The notes: generated by a model not told the origin, from the letters alone. DNA of 14,608 nt from CAYJIX01 sp964370375 (GCA_964370375.1 CAYJIX010000054.1:1-14608), one strand, 5' to 3'; positions 1 through 7,170 are shown, counted from the stretch's first letter. Program-made: numbers and translations.

Positions 1-81
1 ACTGCGAGGAGCACCACGCGTGGACTACCGTCCACTGCTGGCACAAGCCCTGAGCTAAGCGAAGGGTGACGTGGCAGTCCA
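1..81. repeat. REP-like imperfect palindrome, copy 1
   Basis: The element opens with ACTGCGAGGAGC (1-12) and closes with GGGTGACGTGGCAGTCCA (64-81), so the ends carry the short inverted pair ACTGC/GCAGT. Inside is a perfect hairpin GTGGAC-tacc-GTCCAC (20-35). The same outer ends recur in copy 2 at 309-403 with a different centre. The ends resemble the widespread bacterial intergenic hairpin repeats of the form TTGCGAGGAGC...GACGTGGCAA; that link is from memory, not from a search. The left end lies at the window edge, so the element may extend further. Confidence 0.55.
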
Positions 82-171
82 AGCAGCTGCGAGGTTGAAC
101 CGCTTATGCAAAATGAAGGTTCAGAAGATTAAAAACAAAGACAAAGACAAAAACAACATAAAAACATTCAC

Positions 172-204
172 AGGGGATGGGCATGAGCCTGTCCCCTTTG
201 TTGT
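172..204 (+). terminator. Rho-independent terminator of an upstream + strand gene
   Basis: An 11-bp stem pairs 172-182 (AGGGGATGGGC) with 187-197 (GCCTGTCCCCT), with two G-U wobbles and an ATGA loop, followed by the T-rich run TTTGTTGTTG. It probably ends a transcript that enters from the left of the window. Confidence 0.6.
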
Positions 205-263
205 TGCGGAGTGGGAAAGGGAAAAAGGCATGCCCTTTAAAGACTAGGTGGACGCGTTGTGCT

Positions 264-295
264 GATGACGGCTTCTGTTAAAGGCAACAGTCATC
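264..295. repeat. Bulged hairpin between terminator and repeat copy 2
   Basis: GATGAC (264-269) pairs with GTCATC (290-295), with an alternative inner stem CTGTT (275-279)/AACAG (286-290). It lies just before repeat copy 2. No function is assigned; it may be a decayed repeat unit. Confidence 0.3.
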
Positions 296-308
296 GTGCC
301 ATGATGTC

Positions 309-403
309 ACTGCGAGGAGCCCACACCTACTTGGGTGCTCACAGTCTTTATAGTCATGAATTTTTTCCGTTCGAGTAGGTGGGGAGGGTGACGTGGCAGT
401 CCA
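309..403. repeat. REP-like imperfect palindrome, copy 2
   Basis: It shares its ends with copy 1: ACTGCGAGGAGC at 309-320 and GGGTGACGTGGCAGTCCA at 386-403. The centre differs and has its own inverted arms, CCACACCTACT (321-331) against AGTAGGTGGGG (375-385). Two elements with conserved ends and variable stems in a 400-bp gene-free stretch suggest a dispersed, hairpin-forming repeat family. It lies about 55 bp upstream of the probable operon promoter. Confidence 0.55.
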
Positions 404-457
404 TTCTAGACACTGTATTCATAGCTATAGGGGGCGGTTTTTTACCCCTTATAAGTA

Positions 458-486
458 TTGATAGTATTTTTTAATAGTGCTATATG
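458..486 (+). promoter_or_regulatory. Candidate sigma-70 promoter of the radical SAM operon
   Basis: TTGATA (458-463), a 17-bp spacer and TATATG (481-486) give a plausible -35/-10 pair. The predicted start near 493 leaves a leader of about 60 nt before the first gene of the operon. Just upstream, a G-run/C-run imperfect hairpin (about 424-454) surrounds a T-tract. The prediction comes from motif and spacing only. Confidence 0.4.
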
Positions 487-551
487 GATGATACTCAGGC
501 TTTATCTGATATTCTAGATTAACATTCATTATAGTAAAGGCATTAAAGGCT

Positions 552-1493
552 ATGACGCAGCACTCTTTAGAAGCATGTTACCATATTGATTCATCCGAAT
601 GGCGCTATACTCCTTTTGGAGAACAACGAGCGTTTATCCAACCGCAAATTCTTTCAGAAGTTTGGTTTCATACAGGCACAGCTTGCAATTTGCGCTGTTT
701 TTTTTGTTTTGAGGGGGCAGCACCGGGGAATGATAGACTGCAATCACCAAGTTTAGAGGATGTAAAGCCCTTTATGGAAGTGGCAGTTTCTCTTGGTGTT
801 ACGCGTTTTGGTTTTACAGGGGGCGAGCCTTTTCTTGCCAAAGATTTCATCAATATTCTTAGCGTAGCTTTGGAACATGCCGATTGCCTCGTCTTAACCA
901 ATGCCACTGCTCCTTTGCATAGTAACCTAGCTACGCTTGCAACCTTGCGCGACAAGCCACATAAGCTGTCGTTTAAAGTAAGCCTTGATGCGCCGGATCC
1001 TATTTTGCACGACAGCAACAGAGGGGTAGGCAGTTTTGACCTTGCCCTCAAAGGTATGGCAGCCCTGCATCATATGGGATTTGCTGTTACCGTAGCACGG
1101 CAAAAACGCGATAAAGATGACAACGATCACGATATGCTCAAAGCGTATGCTGCACATTTTCAACGTGTTGGTTTGCCCCACGATGTGCCGATTATCTCTT
1201 ATTCCGAACTTTTTCCACCTTGTGCTCAGCCAAACGTTCCAATTCTTACAACAAGCTGTATGGAAAAGTATAAAACAGACACTGAACGCGCAAACTTTAT
1301 GTGTAATTACAGTAAAATGGTCGTTAAAAAAAACGGCCACATGCGCGTATACGCCTGTACCCTTGTGGATGATGATCCCGATTATGACCTTGGCAACTCA
1401 CTTGCTGAGGCCATGCGTTTTCGGATCATGCTGCGCCACCATCGCTGCTTTACTTGTTTTGCTTCGGGTATTTCCTGCGGAGGTTCTGCATAA
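552..1493 (+). CDS. Radical SAM protein with SPASM-like C-terminus, first gene of arsenosugar-type operon
   Basis: A 313-residue radical SAM enzyme. The 4Fe-4S/SAM motif is C45-x3-C49-x2-C52, followed by the SAM-contact motif TGGEPF (89-94) in a TIM-barrel-like sequence. The C-terminus has a second cysteine set, C251, C269, C299, C302 and C309, as expected of a SPASM/twitch-type auxiliary Fe-S site. The start is supported by AAAGG at 536-540, 11 nt upstream. It is the first gene of a five-gene + strand cluster whose other members are typical partners of arsenosugar radical SAM genes (ArsS). Its CNLRCFFC signature differs from the CNxxCxHCH style I associate with ArsS, so I do not name it ArsS. 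The substrate is unknown. Radical adenosylation or another SAM-radical step on a small molecule or peptide is an inference from the neighbours. The stop is an ordinary TAA, so nothing suggests a C-terminal selenocysteine. Confidence 0.88.
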   Translation: MTQHSLEACYHIDSSEWRYTPFGEQRAFIQPQILSEVWFHTGTACNLRCFFCFEGAAPGNDRLQSPSLEDVKPFMEVAVSLGVTRFGFTGGEPFLAKDFINILSVALEHADCLVLTNATAPLHSNLATLATLRDKPHKLSFKVSLDAPDPILHDSNRGVGSFDLALKGMAALHHMGFAVTVARQKRDKDDNDHDMLKAYAAHFQRVGLPHDVPIISYSELFPPCAQPNVPILTTSCMEKYKTDTERANFMCNYSKMVVKKNGHMRVYACTLVDDDPDYDLGNSLAEAMRFRIMLRHHRCFTCFASGISCGGSA

Positions 1494-1625
1494 CGCCAAA
1501 GGACTGATCCTTTTGGTGTATGATGGTGCAAGTACCTTTTTTTATAGGCTATCTAGTGCAAAAAAGCCTATGCTGTTATGATACAAAAAATCGATTTGGA
1601 GCCTTTTTGACATCAAGGAGTCGGC

Positions 1626-2276
1626 ATGCGTTCATGGAAGTTGCCAGTTTTTTTAGTTTTGATCATAGCCTGTATCGTCATGGCAAGGCTGTTTGGCTTT
1701 GAACAGCATTTTACAACGTTTCGTCATTGGATCAGCGAGCAAGGAGCGTTAGGCCCTGTGCTTTTTGCCGCCGCGTATGCTTTGGCAACGGTATTGGCCA
1801 TGCCGGGGGCAGTGCTTACCATTATGGCAGGGGCGCTGTTTGGTTCTGTTATAGGTGTTATAAGTGTACTTGTAGGGGCCACAATAGGTGCTGCCTTGTG
1901 TTTTTTGATCGCTCGTTACGCCATGCGTGATATGGTGGCAGAACGCCTTATGCACAACGCAAACTTTCAACGGCTTGACGCGCTTACTGAAAAACACGGC
2001 GATATCATTGTTGCCATAACAAGGCTTGTGCCTATTTTTCCTTTCAATCTATTAAACTATGGCTTTGGCCTTACCAATATATCATTTAAAGTCTACATCT
2101 TCTGGACAGGTATCTGCATAACTCCGGGAACCGTATTGTACGTTGTGGGTACAGATGCCATTACCCGTTCTATAAGCGAAGGCACTATTCCATGGCCCCT
2201 TGTGGGGATTGTATGCGCTGTATTATGCATCATTGTTGGTATCGCACGCAAAGCAAAAGCCCGATTGAAGGAGTAA
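1626..2276 (+). CDS. TVP38/TMEM64 (VTT/DedA-like) membrane protein
   Basis: A 216-residue, strongly hydrophobic inner-membrane protein. After an N-terminal helix (about 6-22), it shows the VTT-domain pattern: a glycine- and proline-rich re-entrant region around MPGAVLTIMAGALFG (59-73), then RLVPIFPFNLLNYGFGLT (133-150), then helices with PGT (about 167-169) and a final helix before a basic tail. AAGGAG (1615-1620) five nt before ATG fixes the start, and the stop codon overlaps the ribosome site of the next gene. VTT proteins include lipid scramblases and small-molecule transporters. Here the family regularly precedes, or is fused to, a MerA-like FAD oxidoreductase, so a joint membrane transport/redox role is likely. 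The transported substrate cannot be read from the sequence. Confidence 0.88.
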   Translation: MRSWKLPVFLVLIIACIVMARLFGFEQHFTTFRHWISEQGALGPVLFAAAYALATVLAMPGAVLTIMAGALFGSVIGVISVLVGATIGAALCFLIARYAMRDMVAERLMHNANFQRLDALTEKHGDIIVAITRLVPIFPFNLLNYGFGLTNISFKVYIFWTGICITPGTVLYVVGTDAITRSISEGTIPWPLVGIVCAVLCIIVGIARKAKARLKE

Positions 2277-2279
2277 GAC

Positions 2280-3800
2280 ATGTACCATAAAACATCTTTA
2301 TACCCTAACGATACGCACAACGAATTGCTCCTTTCCCACGTTCAGCCAGCTAACTGGGTGAATCCTACGCCTGAACCCATGTATAATATGGTGGTTGTGG
2401 GGGCAGGCACCGCCGGCCTTGTTACATCCATTATTACAGCGGCTTTGGGGGGAAAGGTTGCGCTTGTTGAGCGTAACCTTATGGGAGGCGATTGTTTAAA
2501 TGTAGGATGCGTGCCATCTAAAAGCCTGATCAGCTCTGCCCGTGCCGCTGCGCAAATGCACAGGGCCAAGGATTTTGGTTTGCGATCGGCATCTGTGTCA
2601 GAAGACGATTTTGCAAACATTATGGAACGGTTACGCAGTATCCGCGCCAAAATTAGCGTTCATGATTCAGCACAGCGGTATAGCGATCTTGGGGTTGATG
2701 TGTTTTTGGGCAACGGTGTCTTTGTGGGGCCTGACACCCTTGAAGTTGAGGGAAAAACCCTGCGCTTTCGTAAAGCTGTCATTGCCACAGGCGCACGAGC
2801 AGTAGAACCGGATATCCCCGGTTTACAGGATGTAGGTTTTTTAACGAACGAGACCGTGTTCAATTTGACAACCTTGCCTAAGCAGCTCCTTGTAATAGGA
2901 GGAGGGCCCATTGGTTGTGAATTGGCTCAATCTTTTCAACGGCTTGGATCGCAAGTGACCATTGTGCAAAGTAAACGCTTTTTACCTAACGAAGACCCTG
3001 ACGCTTCAGCCCTTTTAGCCTCTGTCTTTGCTGAAGAGGGGATCAATGTTTTACTAGACAGCAAACCTGTACGAGCAGAACGTGCTGCTTCTGGCAAAAA
3101 GGCTGTGAGAGTTTTGCAAGATGGCAAAGAAATCGTCATTGAAGCTGATGAAATTTTGATAGGTGCAGGCAGGGCTCCCAATGTGGAAGGTTTGGGATTG
3201 AAGGACGCAGGGGTTCAGTATTCTGCACGGCAAGGCATTGTTGTTGATGACACTTTACGCACGAGCAATCCCAATATTTTTGCCGCAGGTGACTGTTGCA
3301 TGGCATGGAAATTTACCCATGCTGCAGATGCCGCTGCCCAGATTGTTGTGCAAAATGCCCTTTTTAAAGGGCGTAAAAAACTCAGCTCGTTGATCATGCC
3401 TTGGTGTACGTATACAGATCCTGAAATTGCCCATGTGGGATTGTACGAAAATGAAGCCATAAGCCGTGGCATGCAAGTGGATTTTTTCACCGTAAACATG
3501 GCTGAAAACGACCGTGCAGTAACAGACAGCGAGGCCAAAGGCTTCGTGAAGGTTATGGTAAAAAAAGGCACGGGAAAAATCCTTGGAGCCACGATTGTTT
3601 CGTCTCATGCAGGTGAAATGATTAGCGAAATAACAACAGCTATGGTGACTGGAACAAGCCTTGGCACCTTAGGGCAGGTGATTCATCCCTATCCCACACA
3701 GGCCGATGCCATACGGCGCGTTGCAGGACTTTATAAAAAAAGTAAACTCACACCAACAGTTGCAAAAATTTTGAAATGGTGGTTACGAATTCAACGATGA
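2280..3800 (+). CDS. FAD-dependent pyridine nucleotide-disulfide oxidoreductase (MerA/lipoamide dehydrogenase-like)
   Basis: A 506-residue class I flavin disulfide reductase. It has the FAD dinucleotide motif VGAGTAG (40-46), the redox-active disulfide GGDCLNVGCVPSK (C72 and C77), the NAD(P)H-binding motif GGGPIGCELAQ in the middle, the second FAD motif ending in AAGDC, and a C-terminal dimerisation domain ending in HPYPTQAD, which contains the active-site histidine region. A non-conserved extension of about 34 residues precedes the fold. There is no N-terminal metal-binding GMTCxxC domain and no C-terminal cysteine pair, so it is not a true mercuric reductase despite the resemblance. AAGGAG (2268-2273) overlaps the upstream stop region and sits six nt before ATG. 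The gene ends in a four-base ATGA overlap with the glycosyltransferase gene. It probably supplies or consumes reducing equivalents for the pathway, or acts with the adjacent VTT protein; the electron acceptor is unknown. Confidence 0.88.
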   Translation: MYHKTSLYPNDTHNELLLSHVQPANWVNPTPEPMYNMVVVGAGTAGLVTSIITAALGGKVALVERNLMGGDCLNVGCVPSKSLISSARAAAQMHRAKDFGLRSASVSEDDFANIMERLRSIRAKISVHDSAQRYSDLGVDVFLGNGVFVGPDTLEVEGKTLRFRKAVIATGARAVEPDIPGLQDVGFLTNETVFNLTTLPKQLLVIGGGPIGCELAQSFQRLGSQVTIVQSKRFLPNEDPDASALLASVFAEEGINVLLDSKPVRAERAASGKKAVRVLQDGKEIVIEADEILIGAGRAPNVEGLGLKDAGVQYSARQGIVVDDTLRTSNPNIFAAGDCCMAWKFTHAADAAAQIVVQNALFKGRKKLSSLIMPWCTYTDPEIAHVGLYENEAISRGMQVDFFTVNMAENDRAVTDSEAKGFVKVMVKKGTGKILGATIVSSHAGEMISEITTAMVTGTSLGTLGQVIHPYPTQADAIRRVAGLYKKSKLTPTVAKILKWWLRIQR

Positions 3801-5146
3801 AGTTGGCAACCGTAAATCCGCAAACGATTATTATCCTGTTTACGCGCTATCCTGTGGCAGGGCAGGTTAAAACACGTCTTATTCCCGCCTTAGGGGAGCA
3901 AGAGGCGGCGCGTTTACAGCAAAGCATGACCGAATTTGCCGTCAAACAAATACAGCAAACAGGTTCCCCCTTTCAAATTTGGCATGCAGGCGGAACCAAA
4001 GCGCAAATGATGGAATGGCTTGGCGCGGAGCATAGCTATTTTTTGCAAAGCAATCACAATGATTTGGGCATAATCATGCACGAAGCTTTTACAAAAGCTT
4101 TTGCAAATGGTGCCAAAAAAGTGCTTTTAATGGGCGCAGATTGCCCTGATAATAGAAGTGCAAACCTTGTGGCAGCCCTGAACGCGCTTGATAGCTATCC
4201 ATGCGTTCTTGGCCCTGCAACGGATGGGGGCTATTACCTTATTGGGCTTACCGCGCCTTGCCCTGAGCTGTTTACCGATATTGCTTGGGGCACAAATAGC
4301 GTTTTTGCCGATACACTGGCAAGGATGAAAGCTTGCAAAATCCTTCCGACATATAGCGATGTGGATGAACCAAACAACATTCCGCAAAAAATTTCTGTAA
4401 TCATTCCTGCTCGTAATGAGGAAGACCGCATTGCAACCACTGTCCAAGACGTCTTGCAAGGGTTTTCAACAGAAGCCATTCTTGTGGACGGCAACAGCAC
4501 TGATGCAACTGCCAGCATGGCTAAAAATGCAGGGGCAATGGTGTTTTTTTCATCACCTGGCAGGGCTTTACAAATGAACCTTGGCGCAGAAAAGGCCACG
4601 GGCGATATTGTGCTTTTTTTACATGCAGATTCTGTATTGCCTAAAGGGTGGGATGTGCATGTCAGAACCCTTTTGCGCTGTCCCAAGGTTTATATGGGCT
4701 ATTTTCCTTTTGCCGTAACAGGAACGTTTAGGGGGAAAGCATTGCTTGAATGGGGTACAAACATGCGTTCAAAGCTTTGTAAGCTCCCCTATGGTGACCA
4801 AGGCTTTTTTTTGCGGCGAAGTGATTTTTTTGCCCTTGGCGGTTTTGCCCCTGTCCCTATTTTGGAAGATGTGTATTTGGTTCAAGCTGCGCGGAAAAAA
4901 GGAAAACTTGCCTGTGCGCCTTGTGCTTTAGTTACGTCAGGGCGTCGCTGGAAGCAGCACGGCCCCATAAAAACAACCATGCTGAACCAAGCGGTCTTGC
5001 TTGCTGCATGGCTTGGAGTAGACCTTACATTCATACAACAAGCCTACGCTAACGGTACCAATCCATTGAAAGCTTTATGCATGAAAACGTTTTTTTCCTT
5101 CAATAAAAACAAAAAAAGGAGCAGCACATGGAACAACCGCTCATAG
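3797..5146 (+). CDS. Fused glycosyltransferase: TIGR04282-type N-half and TIGR04283-type (GT2) C-half
   Basis: A 449-residue two-domain protein. The N-half (about 10-195) is a DUF2064/TIGR04282 nucleotidyl- or glycosyltransferase-like domain with FTRYPVAGQVKTRL (15-28), MGADCPD (112-118) and GPATDGGYYLIGL (139-151). The C-half (about 199-430) is a GT-A family 2 domain of TIGR04283 type with SVIIPARNEE (200-209), VDGNSTDAT (230-238), the HAD metal-site motif (276-278) and GDQG (333-336). These families are normally separate adjacent genes, known as the rSAM/selenodomain-associated transferases and now named arsenosugar biosynthesis glycosyltransferases. I chose the ATG at 3797 because it overlaps the upstream TGA as ATGA, typical of translational coupling. 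The in-frame ATG at 3776 would add seven unconserved residues and has no better ribosome site. The 3' end overlaps the phosphorylase gene by 19 bp. Confidence 0.88.
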   Translation: MKLATVNPQTIIILFTRYPVAGQVKTRLIPALGEQEAARLQQSMTEFAVKQIQQTGSPFQIWHAGGTKAQMMEWLGAEHSYFLQSNHNDLGIIMHEAFTKAFANGAKKVLLMGADCPDNRSANLVAALNALDSYPCVLGPATDGGYYLIGLTAPCPELFTDIAWGTNSVFADTLARMKACKILPTYSDVDEPNNIPQKISVIIPARNEEDRIATTVQDVLQGFSTEAILVDGNSTDATASMAKNAGAMVFFSSPGRALQMNLGAEKATGDIVLFLHADSVLPKGWDVHVRTLLRCPKVYMGYFPFAVTGTFRGKALLEWGTNMRSKLCKLPYGDQGFFLRRSDFFALGGFAPVPILEDVYLVQAARKKGKLACAPCALVTSGRRWKQHGPIKTTMLNQAVLLAAWLGVDLTFIQQAYANGTNPLKALCMKTFFSFNKNKKRSSTWNNRS

Positions 5147-6009
5147 CAATACTAGGTGGCAGTGGTTTGTACGCCATGGACGCCCTAGAAAATCCGCACG
5201 AAGAAGTTATTGAAACACCGTGGGGCATGCCCTCAGCTCCACTTGTTGTGGGCAGATTGGATGGCATAAAGGTGGTGTTTTTGGCGCGTCACGGGTTAGG
5301 GCACAGGTTACTTCCTTCAGAAGTGCCTTATAAAGCGAATATTTTTGCCCTCAAAAAGCTTGGGGTGCGCCATATTCTTTCTGTTTCGGCTGTTGGGTCG
5401 TTGCAGGAAGGCTTTCGCCCTAAAGACGTTGTGATTCCTGACCAATATATCGATTTGACCAAACAGCGTGACGTTACGTTTTTTGGGCAAGGTCTTGTGG
5501 CGCATGTTTCCATGGCAGAACCTGTCTGTGCACGGTTAAGCTCTCTTGTTGCTAAAGCAGCTGCAAGCTGTAGCGGGCAAGAAAACCCTGCCTATGCAGA
5601 TGTACGAGTGCATTGTGGTGGTACTTATGTATGCATAGAGGGCCCGCATTTTTCCAGCAAGGCAGAGTCTTTATGGTTTAGGAGTATGGGGGCAGACATT
5701 ATTGGAATGACAAATATGCCGGAAGCAAAGCTCGCCAAGGAAGCGCAAATGGCCTATGCCTCCCTTGCCATGGTGACGGATTATGATTGTTGGCATACGC
5801 GTGAGGCGGCTGTTACGGCAGAAAGTGCCGTAGCTGTCTTACAGCACAATGTGGTGCTGGCACAGCAGATTATACGCAAGGTTGTGCAGCTTGTTGATAA
5901 AGAAAAGCCTGTATCGGCAAGCCATCATGCCCTTGAACAGGCTCTTTTTACACCACAAAGCGCCATGAATGAAACGCAAAAAGAACTTGTGAAGATTTTG
6001 AAGCGATAG
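5128..6009 (+). CDS. mtnP: S-methyl-5'-thioadenosine phosphorylase (MTAP/PNP family)
   Basis: A 293-residue trimeric-type purine nucleoside phosphorylase that cleaves MTA and phosphate into adenine and 5-methylthioribose 1-phosphate. Visible motifs are the phosphate-binding GGSGLY (10-15), RHG (54-56), SVSAVGSL in the central sheet, IGMTNMPEA (192-200) and TDYDCWH (217-223); the aspartates in the last favour 6-aminopurines (adenine). Length is normal for the family. AAGGAG at 5116-5121 is six nt before ATG, and the start lies inside the end of the glycosyltransferase gene. Last gene of the operon, followed by a strong terminator. It could serve housekeeping MTA salvage or, in this context, remove adenine from a 5'-deoxyadenosyl product made by the radical SAM enzyme, which would be a close MTA analogue. 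The second role is inference. Confidence 0.92.
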   Translation: MEQPLIAILGGSGLYAMDALENPHEEVIETPWGMPSAPLVVGRLDGIKVVFLARHGLGHRLLPSEVPYKANIFALKKLGVRHILSVSAVGSLQEGFRPKDVVIPDQYIDLTKQRDVTFFGQGLVAHVSMAEPVCARLSSLVAKAAASCSGQENPAYADVRVHCGGTYVCIEGPHFSSKAESLWFRSMGADIIGMTNMPEAKLAKEAQMAYASLAMVTDYDCWHTREAAVTAESAVAVLQHNVVLAQQIIRKVVQLVDKEKPVSASHHALEQALFTPQSAMNETQKELVKILKR

Positions 6010-6061
6010 CCTGCCGCCTGAAGGCTTTTGCATATACTTGTGCAGGACGTTTAGCTACTAG

Positions 6062-6095
6062 AAAAATCCAGACACCAAGTGGTGTCTGGATTTTT
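6062..6095. terminator. Bidirectional rho-independent terminator between mtnP and flagellin
   Basis: A perfect 15-bp stem pairs 6062-6076 with 6081-6095 around an AAGT loop. Because the arms begin with A5 and end with T5, it has a U-tract in both directions and can end the + strand operon and the convergent flagellin transcript. Confidence 0.9.
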
Positions 6096-6150
6096 ACATT
6101 TGCTACAAAGAGCAAAGTTTTTACAACTCTTGCTAAGCCCTTATGCGGTA

Positions 6151-7062
6151 TTAACCGATAAGTTGCATGGCCATTTGCGGCAAGGAGTTGGCTTGAGACA
6201 GCATGGCCACAGCAGACTGGGTCAGAATCTGGTTCCGCACAAACTGAGTCATTTCAGTGGCTACGTCCACGTCAGAAATACGGGATTCAGAAGCCTGAAT
6301 GTTGAGTTGCTGAGTTTGTAAGTTGCTGATGGTGTTTTCCAAACGGTTTTGCAACGCACCAAGGGATGCACGAATGTTGTCCTTGGAAATAATGGCGTTA
6401 TCAATGGCTACCAAGGTGTTCTGAGCAGCCGACTGTGTGGATACAGTATAGCCTGCAAAGCCAGCACCGTCGAGTTCGGACTCGTTACCAACACCAAGGG
6501 AAGAAGCCGTTGTGGACTTGATCTCGATGTAGTAATAGTCTTCTGCCGAATCGTTGCCTACGCCAAAGTGGACTTTGAGCTTGCCTGTGGAGTTGAGGTT
6601 GGTATCTGATTGCCCGCTACCGTTGTGGGCACCGCTTAAGCTACCGTCTAACAGCTTGATGCCGTTAAAGTCTGTAGCGTTGGCGATACGTGTGATTTCC
6701 GAAGCCATGGCCTGATACTCAGAGTCAATGATCAAACGCTGGGTTGAGTTGTAGGTACCGGTTGCGGCCTGTTCTGCCAACTCTTTCATACGGATGAGCT
6801 TTTCGTCGATAACGGCAAGCGCGCCGTCAGCTGTTTGAATCATCGAAATGGCGTCGTTGGCGTTACGGATACCTTGGTTCAGAGTTGAAATCTCTGAACG
6901 CATAAGTTCACGAATGGCCAAACCGGCAGCGTCGTCAGCTGCTGAGTTGATGCGTAGACCAGAGGACAAACGCGCTGTTGAGGTTGCTAATTCACCATAG
7001 TGAGAATTAAGTGCTGCCGCACTATTAGCTGCCATCAAGTTGTTATTAATTACTAGAGCCAT
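6151..7062 (-). CDS. fliC: Flagellin, flagellar filament subunit
   Basis: A 303-residue flagellin. The conserved N-terminal D0/D1 region (about 1-140) includes the RLSSGLRINSAADDAAGLAI and NDAISMIQTADGAL motifs. The C-terminal D1/D0 region (about 220-303) includes ENTISNLQTQ and ends in the usual amphipathic helix (QANSLPQMAMQLIG). The variable surface domain between them is short, about 80 residues, as in many Desulfovibrio flagellins. It has no signal peptide, in line with export by the flagellar type III apparatus. GGAGG (7069-7073) is six nt before ATG. The gene stands alone on the minus strand with its own sigma-28 promoter, a structured leader and a terminator, so it is monocistronic. 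The leader contains two hairpins with CsrA-type loops, described separately. Confidence 0.95.
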   Translation of the reverse strand: MALVINNNLMAANSAAALNSHYGELATSTARLSSGLRINSAADDAAGLAIRELMRSEISTLNQGIRNANDAISMIQTADGALAVIDEKLIRMKELAEQAATGTYNSTQRLIIDSEYQAMASEITRIANATDFNGIKLLDGSLSGAHNGSGQSDTNLNSTGKLKVHFGVGNDSAEDYYYIEIKSTTASSLGVGNESELDGAGFAGYTVSTQSAAQNTLVAIDNAIISKDNIRASLGALQNRLENTISNLQTQQLNIQASESRISDVDVATEMTQFVRNQILTQSAVAMLSQANSLPQMAMQLIG

Positions 7063-7082
7063 AACATTCCTCCATGAATGTT
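7063..7082 (-). promoter_or_regulatory. Hairpin presenting the flagellin Shine-Dalgarno, possible CsrA site
   Basis: In the mRNA, AACAUUC (7082-7076) pairs perfectly with GAAUGUU (7069-7063), directly before the AUG. The six-nt loop AUGGAG carries the A-N-G-G-A core bound by CsrA and includes most of the Shine-Dalgarno. Ligand binding or stem stability could therefore control flagellin translation. The structure is seen; CsrA control is inference. Confidence 0.55.
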
Positions 7083-7108
7083 TATGAATTCCAACGGTGC
7101 CTTATGCG

Positions 7109-7126
7109 CATTGCTTCCCTGCAATG
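7109..7126 (-). promoter_or_regulatory. Second leader hairpin with AGGGA loop, possible upstream CsrA site
   Basis: In the mRNA, CAUUGC (7126-7121) pairs perfectly with GCAAUG (7114-7109) around the six-nt loop AGGGAA, which contains A-N-G-G-A. Two such loops in one leader, about 40 nt apart, fit the paired-site arrangement used by dimeric CsrA on flagellin mRNA in Bacillus. No experimental support is available here. Confidence 0.5.
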
Positions 7127-7143
7127 ATCCGCTGTTACCATGT

Positions 7144-7170
7144 TTATCGGCGAATTTGGCGTTTACATTA
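7144..7170 (-). promoter_or_regulatory. Sigma-28 (FliA) promoter of the flagellin gene
   Basis: On the minus strand, TAATGTAA (7170-7163), an 11-bp spacer and GCCGATAA (7151-7144) match the sigma-28 layout TAAAGTTT-N11-GCCGATAA, with a perfect -10 element. Predicted start near 7137 gives a leader of about 75 nt. Confidence 0.8.

Noticed and set aside
1..403. CRISPR array from the two repeated ends
   Set aside because: There are only two copies, each a long palindrome with internal hairpins and with end motifs at both sides, not short direct repeats with unique spacers.
1117..1581. 154-codon + strand frame overlapping the radical SAM gene
   Set aside because: It lies mostly inside the clearly coding radical SAM gene in another frame and shows no recognisable domain.
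2280..3800. Mercuric reductase (merA) assignment
   Set aside because: There is no N-terminal metal-binding domain, no C-terminal cysteine pair and no mer genes nearby; only the general flavin disulfide reductase fold is supported.
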